Program-made: the position numbers and the translations under genes | DNA from: Primorskyibacter sedentarius | GTDB lineage: Bacteria > Pseudomonadota > Alphaproteobacteria > Rhodobacterales > Rhodobacteraceae | Length of the DNA stretch: 64,000 nt | Direction of reading: 5' to 3' | Assembly: GCF_004342065.1 (NCBI RefSeq) | Contig: NZ_SLZU01000003.1 | Span: 1-64,000, forward strand | In this document: one piece after another, positions 36,150 to 45,728 of the stretch | How positions within the stretch are numbered: the first letter of the stretch is position 1 | How the letters are laid out: every line of letters begins with the position of its first letter | The notes under the pieces: model-generated | The model's database searches: none | Told to the model about the DNA's origin: nothing | What the model saw: only the letters and a program-made list of their open reading frames with translations

Positions 36150-37408
36150 CCGTCAGAACCGCCACGCTGCCCAACGGGTTTCGAATTGTCACCGAAAAGA
36201 TGCCCGGCCTGCAATCTGCCTCTATCGGCATATGGGTGACGGCGGGCGGTCGGCATGAACGCCCCGAGCAGAACGGCATCGCGCATTTCTTGGAACATAT
36301 GGCCTTCAAGGGGACCAAGACGCGCAGCGCGCTGAAGATCGCCGAAGAGATCGAGGATGTGGGCGGATATATCAACGCCTATACCAGCCGAGAGGTGACG
36401 GCCTATTATGCCCGCGTGCTGGAGGCCGATGTGCCGCTGGCGATGGATGTGATCTCTGACATCCTGCTTAACCCCGTCTTCGACGCGAATGAGATCGAGA
36501 TCGAGCGCGGCGTGATCTTGCAGGAGATCGGCCAATCGCATGACACGCCTGATGACGTGATCTTTGACTGGCTGCAGGAACGCGCCTATCCCGATCAGCC
36601 CATGGGGCGCACCATTCTGGGCGAGGTGGACCGTGTCAGCGGGTTTAGCCGTGACGATCTGGCGGGTTTCGTTGACGAACATTATGGCCCGGATCAGATG
36701 ATCCTGTCGGCGGCAGGTGCCGTGGATCACGATGCCATCGTCGCCATGGCCGAGGACCTGTTCGGCGACCTGAAACCACGCAACGCCGCAGCAGCGATGC
36801 CCGCACGCTTTGCCGGTGGCGACTACCGCCGGAACAAGGACCTTGAACAGGCCCATTTCGCGCTTGCCTTTGAAAGCCCCGGTTACCGCGACGACAGCAT
36901 CTATACCGCGCAGATCTGGTCCGTGGCGCTTGGCGGCGGCATGTCTTCGCGCCTGTTTCAGGAGATCCGCGAAAAGCGCGGGCTCTGCTACACGATCTTC
37001 GCCCAGACCGGTGCCTATGCCGATACCGGGATGACCACGATCTACGCAGGCACCAGCGGCGAGCAGTTGGGCGAGTTGATAGGGCTGACCGTGGACGAGC
37101 TGAAACGGGCTGCCGATGACATGACGCAAGCCGAGGTTGACCGCGCCCGCGCCCAGATGAAGGCCGGCATGTTGATGGGGCTTGAAAGCCCGTCCTCGCG
37201 CGCCGAACGCCATGCGCGGATGATCCAGATCTGGGGCCGCGTGCCCTCGCTGGAGGAAACCGTCGCCCGGATCGAGGCCGTGACATTGCCCGGCGTTCGC
37301 GAGTTTGCGGGTGATCTGGCAGGCCGTGCCCCCGCCGCGCTGGCGCTTTACGGGCCAATCGGCTCCGCGCCCAGCATTGATGACTTGCAGGCCCGCCGGG
37401 TGGCCTGA
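36146..37408 (+). CDS. M16 family zinc peptidase
   Basis: A 420-aa mitochondrial-processing-peptidase-like metalloprotease. The inverted zinc motif is IAHFLEHMAFKGT (HxxEH, about residues 50-54), with the distal glutamate in IERGVILQEIGQ. SRLFQEIREKRGLCYTI is the substrate-binding block of the C-terminal half. The start is a TTG that overlaps the thrC stop (ATTGA), and the next gene begins at its own stop (TGATG). No signal peptide is visible, so it is probably cytoplasmic or periplasm-facing by other means. Confidence 0.92.
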   Translation: MTVRTATLPNGFRIVTEKMPGLQSASIGIWVTAGGRHERPEQNGIAHFLEHMAFKGTKTRSALKIAEEIEDVGGYINAYTSREVTAYYARVLEADVPLAMDVISDILLNPVFDANEIEIERGVILQEIGQSHDTPDDVIFDWLQERAYPDQPMGRTILGEVDRVSGFSRDDLAGFVDEHYGPDQMILSAAGAVDHDAIVAMAEDLFGDLKPRNAAAAMPARFAGGDYRRNKDLEQAHFALAFESPGYRDDSIYTAQIWSVALGGGMSSRLFQEIREKRGLCYTIFAQTGAYADTGMTTIYAGTSGEQLGELIGLTVDELKRAADDMTQAEVDRARAQMKAGMLMGLESPSSRAERHARMIQIWGRVPSLEETVARIEAVTLPGVREFAGDLAGRAPAALALYGPIGSAPSIDDLQARRVA

Positions 37409-37992
37409 TGCTGCTGTCGAGGCGCAAAGTCAGGATCGAGACGGAGCGGCTGACGCTGCGCCCGCCGCAGCATTCGGATTTCAACGCCTGGACATCCCTG
37501 CGCCACGACAGCGCCGGTTTTCTGGTCCCGTGGGAGCCGACCTGGTCGGACGACCATCTCAGCCGCAAGGCCTTTACCAACCGTGTCTACTGGGCCAGCC
37601 GCGCGGTATCGGGGGGCACGGCGCTGCCACTCTTCCTGATACGGCGCGAGGACAGCATGCTGCTAGGGGCGATCACGCTGGATAATATCCGGCGCGGCCC
37701 ATCGCAATCGGGCACGCTGGGCTATTGGATTGGCGAACCCTTTGCGCGGCGGGGCTACATGCGCGAGGCGATCCTGGCGCTTGTGCACCACGCCTTCACC
37801 CGAATGGATATCAGCCGTCTGGAGGCGGCCTGCCTGCCCGAGAACATGGCCTCACGCGGGGTGCTGGAAGGCTGCGGTTTCAAATATGAGGGCGTTGCTC
37901 AAAGCTATCTTCAGATCAACGGACGCTGGCGCACCCATGTCCTTTATTCCGCACTTCGAATGGATCGCCGCGGCCGGACCGAGGCTGGCTGA
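37408..37992 (+). CDS. GNAT acetyltransferase (RimJ/RimL-like)
   Basis: A 194-aa acetyltransferase. IETERLTLRPPQHSDFNAW is the N-terminal strand pair. LGYWIGEPFARRGYMREAI (about residues 107-125) is the acetyl-CoA loop, and RLEAACLPENMASRGVLEGCGF closes the fold. The RimJ-like branch acetylates ribosomal protein or tRNA-linked N-termini; the target is not decided. It overlaps the peptidase stop, so it is the last member of this operon. Confidence 0.88.
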   Translation: MLLSRRKVRIETERLTLRPPQHSDFNAWTSLRHDSAGFLVPWEPTWSDDHLSRKAFTNRVYWASRAVSGGTALPLFLIRREDSMLLGAITLDNIRRGPSQSGTLGYWIGEPFARRGYMREAILALVHHAFTRMDISRLEAACLPENMASRGVLEGCGFKYEGVAQSYLQINGRWRTHVLYSALRMDRRGRTEAG

Positions 37993-38081
37993 GCTTCGCA
38001 ACCCAGCCTCCGCACGGACGGGCATGAAGCGCTCTGTCATTTTCTAAAGCCGTGCTATCTTCACCCGCAGGAGGTCGCCCG

Positions 38082-38918
38082 ATGATCCGTCTTACGCTAC
38101 TATTCTTGTTGTTTTTCACGGCCGCCCAGGCACAGACAGATGCCGCGCCGGAACCCCGCAGGCCAAGCCATTGCATCGCCATTGCGGATGCCGCGCCGGG
38201 GTTGCAATATCTGCATAAGGCCTCGTGGAGCGAACCGCTGCCGGATTACACGGTGCGGATATCCTACATCTCTCACGCCTCCTTTCTGATCCAGACGCCG
38301 GGCGGGCTGAACGCCGTGACCGATTTCACCGGCTTCATCGGTCCGACTCGGATGATTCCGGATGTCGTGACCATGAACCACGCGCATGACACTCATTGGA
38401 CAGCCAATCCGGACCCGGCCATTCCCACTGTCCTGCCCGGCTGGGGGCCCTTTGGCGAGGGGATCGACCACCATGTTGATCTGGGTGAAATGCTGGTCCG
38501 CAATGTCTCTACCGATATCCGGTCACAATTCGGCGGGCGCGAGGATCGCGGCAATTCCATCTTCATCTTCGAGGTCGAAGGCCTTTGTGTCGGTCATCTG
38601 GGCCACCTGCACCACGAACCAAACGATGCCCAATACGCCGCCATCGGGCGGCTGGATGTGGTCATGGCGCCGGTTGATGGTGGCTACACGCTCCCGCAAT
38701 CGGTGATGATTGACATGCTGAACCGGCTGAAATCCTCTGTCGTGATCCCGATGCACTGGTTTTCCGGTGCAGCCCTTGAACGGTTCCTGACGGGGATCGA
38801 GCACGAATTCCTCGTGGATCGCCGTGCGGATAGCAGCATCGAATTGTCGCTGCGCAGCCTGCCGCCACGGCCCACCGTGGTCGTTCTGCAACCTGCATGG
38901 CTGCACGACCCGGAATAG
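38082..38918 (+). CDS. Exported MBL-fold metallohydrolase
   Basis: A 278-aa secreted protein. A signal MIRLTLLFLLFFTAAQAQTDA is followed by an MBL fold: YISHASFLIQTPGGLNAVTDFTG, then the metal motif VTMNHAHDTHW (variant of HxHxDH), and GHLGHLHHEP with further histidines. AGGAGG precedes the ATG at 38082, which favours it over an ATG ten codons earlier. The substrate is unknown; the fold is of the L-ascorbate-6-P-lactonase/UlaG-like type. It is monocistronic. Confidence 0.85.
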   Translation: MIRLTLLFLLFFTAAQAQTDAAPEPRRPSHCIAIADAAPGLQYLHKASWSEPLPDYTVRISYISHASFLIQTPGGLNAVTDFTGFIGPTRMIPDVVTMNHAHDTHWTANPDPAIPTVLPGWGPFGEGIDHHVDLGEMLVRNVSTDIRSQFGGREDRGNSIFIFEVEGLCVGHLGHLHHEPNDAQYAAIGRLDVVMAPVDGGYTLPQSVMIDMLNRLKSSVVIPMHWFSGAALERFLTGIEHEFLVDRRADSSIELSLRSLPPRPTVVVLQPAWLHDPE

Positions 38919-38982
38919 CGCCGGACTTGTGGCCCTCCGGCTGCGTGATATGGATATGCGCGCAACACCCCGGAGGCCCAAG

Positions 38983-40398
38983 ATGCTGAACGCTGCCGAT
39001 GCCAATTTCGCCGAAAGCCTTCAGAAGGATCTGCCCCAAGACACCCTTCGTCCGGCAGAGCCGCGCTATCTTGAAGAGCCGCGCGGCACGTGGCAGGGCA
39101 ATTCCGACTGGGTGGCGCTGCCCCGCAATGTCGAAGAGGTTTCCAGAATTGTGCGCGCCTGCAACGCCGCGCAGGTCGGCATCATCCCATATGGCGGAGG
39201 CACCGGGCTGGTCGGCGGGCAGGTTACTGGCTCCGGCCCCGCGCCGTTGATCGTGTCACTGGAACGCATGTCGGCGATCCGCGCCGTGCATCCACTGGAA
39301 AATGTGCTGATTGCCGAGGCCGGTGCAACCCTGGCAGAGGTTCAATCGGCCGCACAAGAGGCCGCGCGTCTCTTCCCGCTGTCACTTGCCTCTGAAGGCA
39401 CGGCACGGATTGGCGGCAATCTGGCGACGAATGCGGGCGGTGTAAACGTGCTGCGCTACGGCAATGCCCGCGAGCTTTGCCTGGGATTGGAGGCGGTGCT
39501 GCCCGATGGTCAGATCTGGCATGGGCTGCGCAGATTGCGCAAGGACAACACCGGTTACGATCTGCGCAATCTTCTGATCGGCGCAGAGGGCACGCTGGGG
39601 ATTATCACCGCTGCCGTGCTGAAGCTTTCCCCGATCCCGGCCGGGCGTGGCACTGCAATCATGGCCGTGCGCGACCCTGCGGCTGCCCTTTCGCTCTTGT
39701 CGCTTGCCCGCAACCAGATGGGCGAAACCGTCAGTGCTTTTGAACTTATCGACCGCACCGGCACGGATTTCCTCGCTGAAACCATGCCACAAGTGCGCCT
39801 GCCCTTCGATCCAATGCCAGAATGGATCGTTCTGACAGAGATCGGCCTGCCCCGTGGTCTGGAGCCATCAGAGGCGCTGGAAGACCTTTTCGCGGCCGCC
39901 GCCGAAGCCGAGTTGGTGACTGACGGGCTGATCGCGCAGTCAGAAGCGCAAAGAGCCGAATTCTGGACAATGCGCGAATCCATCCCGCTCGCAAACCGCC
40001 ATATCGGGTCGATTGCGAGCCATGACATCTCTGTCCCGCTCGGGGCGCTTGCTGAATTCATCCGGCGTGGCAAAGACGCGATTTGCGCCGAGGGACAATT
40101 CCGCATCAATTGTTTCGGCCATGTCGGGGACGGCAATCTGCATTTCAATATCTTCCCGCCCGTGGGACGCTCCAAGAAAGAGTTTTCCAATGTGAAAGAC
40201 GGGCTCACCCGGATCGTCCACGACCTGGCCCATGAACTCGGTGGCTCCGTCAGTGCCGAACATGGCATCGGACGGTTGAAGGTGGAGGATCTGTCGCGAT
40301 ACGGCGATCCGGCGAAACTGTCCGCGATTCGGGCAATCAAGGACGCGCTGGACCCCCACGGCATCATGAACCCCGGCGCCGTGCTTCATAGGGATTGA
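38983..40398 (+). CDS. FAD-binding oxidoreductase (GlcD / D-2-hydroxyacid dehydrogenase type)
   Basis: A 471-aa flavoprotein of the D-2-hydroxyglutarate/D-lactate/GlcD family. The PCMH FAD domain has IIPYGGGTGLVGGQ (about residue 72) and SEGTARIGGNLATNAGGVNVLRYGN. The C-terminal oxidase domain has the metal-binding block FGHVGDGNLHFNIFPP and EHGIGRLKVEDL. CGGAGG precedes the ATG at 38983. It would oxidise a D-2-hydroxy acid and pass electrons to a quinone or ETF; the exact acid is unknown. D-lactate from the glyoxalase route is one candidate, but the distance to that cluster makes this weak. Confidence 0.88.
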   Translation: MLNAADANFAESLQKDLPQDTLRPAEPRYLEEPRGTWQGNSDWVALPRNVEEVSRIVRACNAAQVGIIPYGGGTGLVGGQVTGSGPAPLIVSLERMSAIRAVHPLENVLIAEAGATLAEVQSAAQEAARLFPLSLASEGTARIGGNLATNAGGVNVLRYGNARELCLGLEAVLPDGQIWHGLRRLRKDNTGYDLRNLLIGAEGTLGIITAAVLKLSPIPAGRGTAIMAVRDPAAALSLLSLARNQMGETVSAFELIDRTGTDFLAETMPQVRLPFDPMPEWIVLTEIGLPRGLEPSEALEDLFAAAAEAELVTDGLIAQSEAQRAEFWTMRESIPLANRHIGSIASHDISVPLGALAEFIRRGKDAICAEGQFRINCFGHVGDGNLHFNIFPPVGRSKKEFSNVKDGLTRIVHDLAHELGGSVSAEHGIGRLKVEDLSRYGDPAKLSAIRAIKDALDPHGIMNPGAVLHRD

Positions 40399-40680
40399 GA
40401 ACCACAACCGCTACGTGCCCGAGTTGGCGCTCAAACACTCAATCCCCCTGCCGACTACAGGCCGATATCTATATCGCCCGGCTTGCACATGCAGGCCCCC
40501 CTGCCGATTCGACACGGCATGTTCGAGGCGCTTGATGCGCGCAAAATAGGCGAAATCAGTGCCATATCGGCCCTTTCAATCAGCAAGCGACGTAACGCTT
40601 ATCTCTTTTGTTTGGCTTGTATATACGCCGATGTGGATTTATGACCTGATTAGCAGCGGTATTATTGCAGAGGATTGCTC

Positions 40681-41541
40681 ATGTTGACGCGTTTGGGTGC
40701 GGCGCCCCTTGGCCGGAAAAAAAGGCAACTCACCGCCTCGCAATTGGGGGAGCGCCCGCTGATCTTCACCAGACACCCAATTGTCGTCTCATTCTCTCCT
40801 AAATCGGCATGTACACACGTTGTAACGTGGTATTTCCTGCATGAACGCCTGTTGCCAGCGGCCAACTACTTTCATTCCTGGCCGCACAGGTACCGGACCA
40901 AGGTTTATTACCAGTCAGCGATGTATCAGCGCCGCCGTGATACCCTGATGGAACAAGGCCCCAAAAACTGGACCCTGATCAAGGTCACGCGTGACCCTAT
41001 GAAACGGCTCGTTGCGACCTTCCGCCACGCGGTACGCACACGGTTCGCTGATGAATTCGCTATGGGAAAAGGCATCAACATCCTGAAAGATGGTCTGACA
41101 CTTCGGGAGTTCGGTGAGCTTTACAAGGATGTCGATCTGCGCCGTACGGCAAAGAAGGCCGACATACATGTCTGTTCACAGATCCAGCCGATCTGGAATC
41201 TGAACTTCGGCCGGATCATCACACTGAACATGGACGAAGTTCCGCTCAATGACAGTATGAACGACATCGAGCGGAGCCTTGGACTGAACGTCACGGATTT
41301 CTCTGCGCACGCAAAGTTCAGCCAAATTCGAGACAACCACTACGTGAATAACGATCAAGACCTGGGATCGGTCGACAGTTTGGAAGATGTCCGTTTCTAC
41401 CGCGATGAGGTCGTGAAGCGTTTCCCCAAGACTGCGTTGCAAAACCTGCCCTTCACGAGCGAACTGGCCAAGAAGCTTTACCCGGACGACTTCGCCCCTG
41501 TGCGCACGAGCGACACGAAGGGCGAGTTGTTCCAGGGCTGA
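40681..41541 (+). CDS. Sulfotransferase-like protein
   Basis: A 286-aa protein with a PAPS-type loop FSPKSACTHVVTWYF (about residues 39-53) and the 3'-phosphate motif IKVTRDPMKRLVATFRHAV (about 100-118). It is a diverged relative of the gene at 3928-4590. The composition is AT-richer than most of the window, and the 280 bases upstream are also AT-rich, which suggests later acquisition. I use the ATG at 40681 rather than a TTG two codons earlier. Acceptor unknown; sulfated exopolysaccharide is the usual role in marine relatives. Confidence 0.7.
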   Translation: MLTRLGAAPLGRKKRQLTASQLGERPLIFTRHPIVVSFSPKSACTHVVTWYFLHERLLPAANYFHSWPHRYRTKVYYQSAMYQRRRDTLMEQGPKNWTLIKVTRDPMKRLVATFRHAVRTRFADEFAMGKGINILKDGLTLREFGELYKDVDLRRTAKKADIHVCSQIQPIWNLNFGRIITLNMDEVPLNDSMNDIERSLGLNVTDFSAHAKFSQIRDNHYVNNDQDLGSVDSLEDVRFYRDEVVKRFPKTALQNLPFTSELAKKLYPDDFAPVRTSDTKGELFQG

Positions 41542-41797
41542 CAGTCCGAGGATATAGACGGCCCTTGACCCGAACGGGCGGTTCAGTGATACGTTAGGAC
41601 CGATGTCAGATGCCGGTTCACACGGTGCCGTTTTGCTCGCAAGAATCTGACAAACACATGGCCAGGCGCGCAAGGACTGTCGCGCCGACCCGGATGCGGC
41701 GCGCTGTTCCGGCGCCGACCCTTTGCCCGTTTTCCTTTGCCGACATTCGCTTGAACCGACAGTCTGAAAATCCTGCCCAAAACTGCCAAAATTGCGC

Positions 41798-41826
41798 TTG
41801 ACCCGCGTCCGAGGCTGCACTACTCA
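41798..41826 (+). promoter_or_regulatory. Likely tRNA-Met promoter
   Basis: TTGACC (41798-41803), a 17-base spacer and TACTCA (41821-41826), 11 bases before the tRNA. The -35 is good, the -10 only moderate. Confidence 0.5.
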
Positions 41827-41837
41827 GCCTCCACCGT

Positions 41838-41914
41838 GGCGGAGTAGCTCAGCTGGTTAGAGCAGCGGAATCATAATCCGCGTGTCGGGGGTTCAAGTCC
41901 CTCCTCCGCTACCA
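41838..41914 (+). tRNA. tRNA-Met (CAT)
   Basis: A 77-base tRNA with encoded CCA. The cloverleaf folds: acceptor GGCGGAG/CTCCGCT (G-U at the first pair), D arm GCTC/GAGC, anticodon stem GCGGA/TCCGC with loop ATCATAA (anticodon CAT at 41872-41874), T arm GGGGG-TTCAAGT-CCCTC. The acceptor lacks the mismatch expected of initiator tRNA, so this is elongator Met; a CAT-reading Ile2 is less likely but shares the anticodon. It is the only RNA gene I see and marks the left side of the accessory region. Confidence 0.95.
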
Positions 41915-42073
41915 AAATTTTCCCATGATCTTCGGAAACCGCTTCGGCTACGGCTGGTGGCGAAACTGTTCGGTCGTTTCGGTATTGCGCCGGAGTGGCG
42001 ACGATTTGTCCGCGAACGAAACCCGGTCGACTCAGGTGAAAAAGAAATCTTAACTGAGGCAACGTATCGCGCC

Positions 42074-43451
42074 TAGCAGGCTGCTGAAAAACCTCGCCCT
42101 CGACAACAATTTGAGAACATGATTCACCATTTGGGCGGCTTGTGTGGGGGTGAAGATGCGCGGGACGGACGAGACCAGTGGATCGCTGTTCAGTTATGTT
42201 GATCTTGAGGAGCGCATTCCCCCGCAGCACCCGTTGCGCAAGATCCGGCAGGTGGTCAACGACGCGCTTGCCAGTCTCGATGATGATTTTGACCAGCTCT
42301 ACGCGGATTTTGGCCGCCCCTCGATTGCGCCGGAGCGCCTGATCCGAGCCAGCCTGATCCAGATACTTTTCTTGATCCGGTCCGAACGTCAACTGATGGA
42401 GCAGATGCAGTATAACCTGCTGTTCCGCTGGTTCGTGGGGCTGGGAATCGATGACCAGGTCTGGGTGCCCACAATGTTCACGAAGAACCGCGACCGGCTG
42501 TTGACGACGGACATGTCGCGCAAGGTGTTGGCCGCGATCCTGGCGCACCGCGAGGTGGCGCCTCTGCTTTCGGACGAGCACTTCTCGGTCGACGGCACGC
42601 TGATCAAAGCTTGGGCCTCGATGAAGAGTTTCGAGCCGAAGGCGGAGGGCATGCCGCCTGACGATGAAAGGCCAGGTGATCCACTCGCGCATGATTTCAC
42701 GCCCGACGACCATCCCGAACAAACCCAACCCGAGACCGAACCGATGCCCCGCTCCAATCACCGCAACCGCAACCGCAACGCCGAGGTCGATTTCAAGGGC
42801 GAGAAGCGCTCGAATGCCACCCACGCCTCAACCACCGGCGCGGAGGCTCGGCTCTACAAGAAATCTCCCGGCACGGGTGCGGTGCTGTGTTTCATGGGGC
42901 ATGCGCTGATGGAAAACCGCCACGGGCTGATCGTTCAGGGCGACCTGACCCAGGCTGACGGCCACGCCGAACGCAAGGCCGCGCTGGATATGGTGCATCG
43001 CCATTCCCCCGGATCGACCCGGCGCCTGACGCTGGGGGCTGACAAGGGATATGACGCTGCCGAGTTTGTTTCTGACCTCCGGCAAGCCTGCGTGACCCCG
43101 CATGTCGCCCGGAAGGCGCGATATTCCGCGATCAACGGGCGCACCACCAGACATGGCGGTTACGCACTGTCCCTGAAACACCGCAAGAAGATAGAAGAGG
43201 CTTTCGGCTATGCCAAAACCGTCGGCGGCATGGCACAAACCGTCTATCGCGGCGTCGAGCGGGTACGATCCCGCTTCATCCTGATGATGGCGGCCAATAA
43301 TCTCGCCCGATTGCCCCGGTTGCTGGGCGCATGAGGATCAAAACGAAGACCGGAGGCATAGAACAAGCCTGACAGGCGCGCAAAATGACGGGTCAGGTCA
43401 CCCGCTGGAAGAACAACGTTCCGGCCTGACGACTATTTCAGCGGCCTGCTA
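42074..43451 (+). mobile_element. IS5-family insertion sequence, intact
   Basis: A 1378-base element with imperfect terminal inverted repeats: left TAGCAGGCTGCTGAAAA and right (inverted) TAGCAGGCCGCTGAAAT. If the ends are read as CAGG...CCTG, the flanks are CTAG on the left and CTAA on the right, which could be a 4-base target copy with one change. It encodes one full transposase. It lies 160 bases downstream of tRNA-Met and just before the sigma-54 activator of the monooxygenase operon, interrupting no visible gene. Confidence 0.85.
42156..43334 (+). CDS. IS5-family transposase
   Basis: A 392-aa transposase starting MRGTDETSGSLFSYVDLEER. An N-terminal DUF772-type domain (about 20-110, LRKIRQVVNDAL and RLIRASLIQILFLIRSERQLMEQ) is followed by the DDE domain: first Asp in HFSVDGTLIKAW, second in TLGADKGYDAAEF, and Glu in RKKIEEAFGYAKTVGG. 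All three catalytic residues are present and the frame is unbroken, so the element may be active. GGGGG precedes the ATG; a GTG four codons earlier is possible. Confidence 0.93.
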   Translation: MRGTDETSGSLFSYVDLEERIPPQHPLRKIRQVVNDALASLDDDFDQLYADFGRPSIAPERLIRASLIQILFLIRSERQLMEQMQYNLLFRWFVGLGIDDQVWVPTMFTKNRDRLLTTDMSRKVLAAILAHREVAPLLSDEHFSVDGTLIKAWASMKSFEPKAEGMPPDDERPGDPLAHDFTPDDHPEQTQPETEPMPRSNHRNRNRNAEVDFKGEKRSNATHASTTGAEARLYKKSPGTGAVLCFMGHALMENRHGLIVQGDLTQADGHAERKAALDMVHRHSPGSTRRLTLGADKGYDAAEFVSDLRQACVTPHVARKARYSAINGRTTRHGGYALSLKHRKKIEEAFGYAKTVGGMAQTVYRGVERVRSRFILMMAANNLARLPRLLGA

Positions 43452-43654
43452 AAGAATAGGTCGCGACGAAACCAGCTGTAAGAGCTCGCCGTTCCGGTTT
43501 CTTGATGCATGATTTCGTATTTCAGGCGCGGCTGTCAGGTCCGGATTCCCATTCTTACGAGAACACATCAACTTTGAAGTTACACCATCCTCAGGGCGCA
43601 CAAAACTCACTGGATGCGGAGACTGAGACATCGGGTCAAACCCGTTGGATACGT

Positions 43655-45655
43655 TCAGTCATTGCGGATGCGATATCTTTTGATCTTCCGATAAAGGGTC
43701 GGGCGGGAAATCCCCAGAACCTGCGCAACTTTCGTCAGGTTGCCATTCTCTGCCACGATGGTCCGTCGAATGGCACTGGCCTCGATGCTTTCCAGATCGC
43801 CAGAATGCCCGCCCAGGATATGTTCCAGCGAATCCTCGTCGCCACCTTCGAAATCGTCAAGGATCTCCGGCGGCAGATCCCGTTCGGTCACGAGGCTGTC
43901 AGACTTGACCAGATAGAACCGCTGGATCACGTTACGCAATTCGCGCACATTGCCCGGCCATTGATATCGCAGCAGAAATTCCCGCACTTTGTCGGTGAAG
44001 ATCATCGGCTGATGCCCGGTTTCTTCTGCGTAATGCTGTGAGAAATACTCGAGAAGCTCTAGCACGTCATTGCCGCGCTCGCGCAACGGCGGCACTTCGA
44101 TTGTCATCACGCCCAGCCGATAGAACAGGTCCCGGCGAAAATTTCCCTTCTCGATTTCCTGCCGCAGGTCGCGGTTTGTCATCGCGACAAGCCGCACATC
44201 GACGGGGCGGCGTTGGCTGTCCCCGATCCGGTAGATCGCCCGCTGTTCAAGCGCCCGCAACAGGTAGGGTTGCAGCTCTATCGGCATGTCGCCGATCTCA
44301 TCCAGACAAAGCACGCCCTTGTTGGCCAGTTCGAACTTTCCGCTGCGCCCGCCCTGCGCGGCGCCGGTAAAGGCACCTTCGGCGTAACCGAACAGCTCTG
44401 CCCCGATCAGTTCGCTGGAGATGGCGGCGCAATTGACGGGAACATAGGGCGCCCTGTCATCGGGCAGCCTGCTGTGGATCAGCCTTGCGAACAGCTCTTT
44501 GCCGACCCCGGTTTCGCCATGGATCAGAACCGAGACATTCGCCAGCGCCGCCCGTTCCGCAAGCCCCATCGCGTCCACCATCTTGGGTGACGAGCCGACA
44601 ATGCGGATTTCACCCTCGGCAACATTCACGCGCGGCTTGATGGTGCAGGTCTCCCCCGCTTTGCGTTGCAGGTTTTCCTTGTTCTTCAAAAAGAGAGCAA
44701 GACCGCGATACACACCTTCCAGTTTCAGCCGTTCGATTCCTTCAGCCTCGACATTGAGGGGAAGAAGCTTGGGAATATCCTGATCGGTCAGCCCTTCCAA
44801 CTTGGGCAAGAGCTTGTGACCGACCGACAGCTCTTTGGCACGGCGCAGCATGTCTTCGCCAAAACCGCGCCGGAACAGCACGCGACCGGTCTGGTCAACC
44901 AGAACCACGCTGTCATGCGCCCGGCTGTAATCCGACATCAGGAACGCTTCGAGCAACTGCGTGCGTTCGATCTGTTTCTGTTCGGCCAATGCGATTTCGA
45001 TCTCGCGCGCGGCGGCCAGAACAAGCGCAACATTGTGCTGGCGGAAAATATGGGGCGGGCCGGACAGATCCACCACGCCGATGATGGTCTGCGTGAACGG
45101 GTCAAAAATGGGCGCGCCCGCGCAGGTCCAGTCCTGCACACCTTCGGCGAAATGTTCCGACGCGTGTACATATGCCGGTTTACCGGTCTTCAGGGCCGTG
45201 CCTATGCCGTTGGTGCCGATTGTCTTTTCACTCCAATCGCCGCCAAGTTCCAGATGGATCTCCTGCCCCTCATCCAGCACATGTGCGTCACCGATCGCAT
45301 CGATGATGACGCCATGTTCATCCGCGAGGATCAGAATGGTCCGCGCTTCCTTGAGATGCGGCTCTAGCCGTTTGAAGGCAGCAGATGCGGCCCTGCGCAG
45401 CACCGCGTTACGTTCGCGCCGCAGATGGATTTGCGTTTCGTCATAAACCTTTCGCGACGCGATGCTGCTGGCATCGACCCCTGAATCCCGGCTGCGCCGC
45501 CAGGAATTCAGGATTTCCTCGCGTACCTTGGGTGGTCTTTGTTCCATTTCGCGCCCGGCGGAAACAAATTTTTCCCAGGCTTCGCGCGTGTCATGTTCCG
45601 AATAGCTGGAGTCATCAGGCAATCGATCGGCCCTCTTGCTTTTCGAGTTCGTCAT
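43655..45655 (-). CDS. Sigma-54-dependent activator, AcoR-like (monooxygenase operon regulator)
   Basis: A 666-aa enhancer-binding protein. The N-terminal sensor part holds a GAF domain (about 70-210), then a linker/PAS-like segment. The AAA+ domain has Walker A IHGETGVGKELFARL, the sigma-54 contact loop GAFTGA and Walker B CLDEIGDMP. A Fis-type helix-turn-helix ends the protein (KVAQVLGISRPTLYRKIKRY). It is of the AcoR/MimR type, which respond to acetoin, acetone-like or alcohol signals. Located at the end of the monooxygenase cluster in the same direction, it is the natural activator of the -24/-12 promoter at 58553. I start at 45655; a longer frame adds an unconvincing leader. Confidence 0.9.
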   Translation of the reverse strand: MTNSKSKRADRLPDDSSYSEHDTREAWEKFVSAGREMEQRPPKVREEILNSWRRSRDSGVDASSIASRKVYDETQIHLRRERNAVLRRAASAAFKRLEPHLKEARTILILADEHGVIIDAIGDAHVLDEGQEIHLELGGDWSEKTIGTNGIGTALKTGKPAYVHASEHFAEGVQDWTCAGAPIFDPFTQTIIGVVDLSGPPHIFRQHNVALVLAAAREIEIALAEQKQIERTQLLEAFLMSDYSRAHDSVVLVDQTGRVLFRRGFGEDMLRRAKELSVGHKLLPKLEGLTDQDIPKLLPLNVEAEGIERLKLEGVYRGLALFLKNKENLQRKAGETCTIKPRVNVAEGEIRIVGSSPKMVDAMGLAERAALANVSVLIHGETGVGKELFARLIHSRLPDDRAPYVPVNCAAISSELIGAELFGYAEGAFTGAAQGGRSGKFELANKGVLCLDEIGDMPIELQPYLLRALEQRAIYRIGDSQRRPVDVRLVAMTNRDLRQEIEKGNFRRDLFYRLGVMTIEVPPLRERGNDVLELLEYFSQHYAEETGHQPMIFTDKVREFLLRYQWPGNVRELRNVIQRFYLVKSDSLVTERDLPPEILDDFEGGDEDSLEHILGGHSGDLESIEASAIRRTIVAENGNLTKVAQVLGISRPTLYRKIKRYRIRND

Positions 45656-45728
45656 TACGGCCCCTTTGCCAGGCCCCGGTTCAAGTCCCTTCGGTGAATT
45701 ACGGCAAACAGAACACGCGGGCGAAAGG

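Noticed and set aside
41871-42824. A 317-codon minus-strand frame whose start region encodes LVAEEGLEPPTRGL
   Set aside because: It begins inside the tRNA-Met antisense and runs through the IS transposase gene. This peptide is a known artefact from reading tRNA genes backwards.
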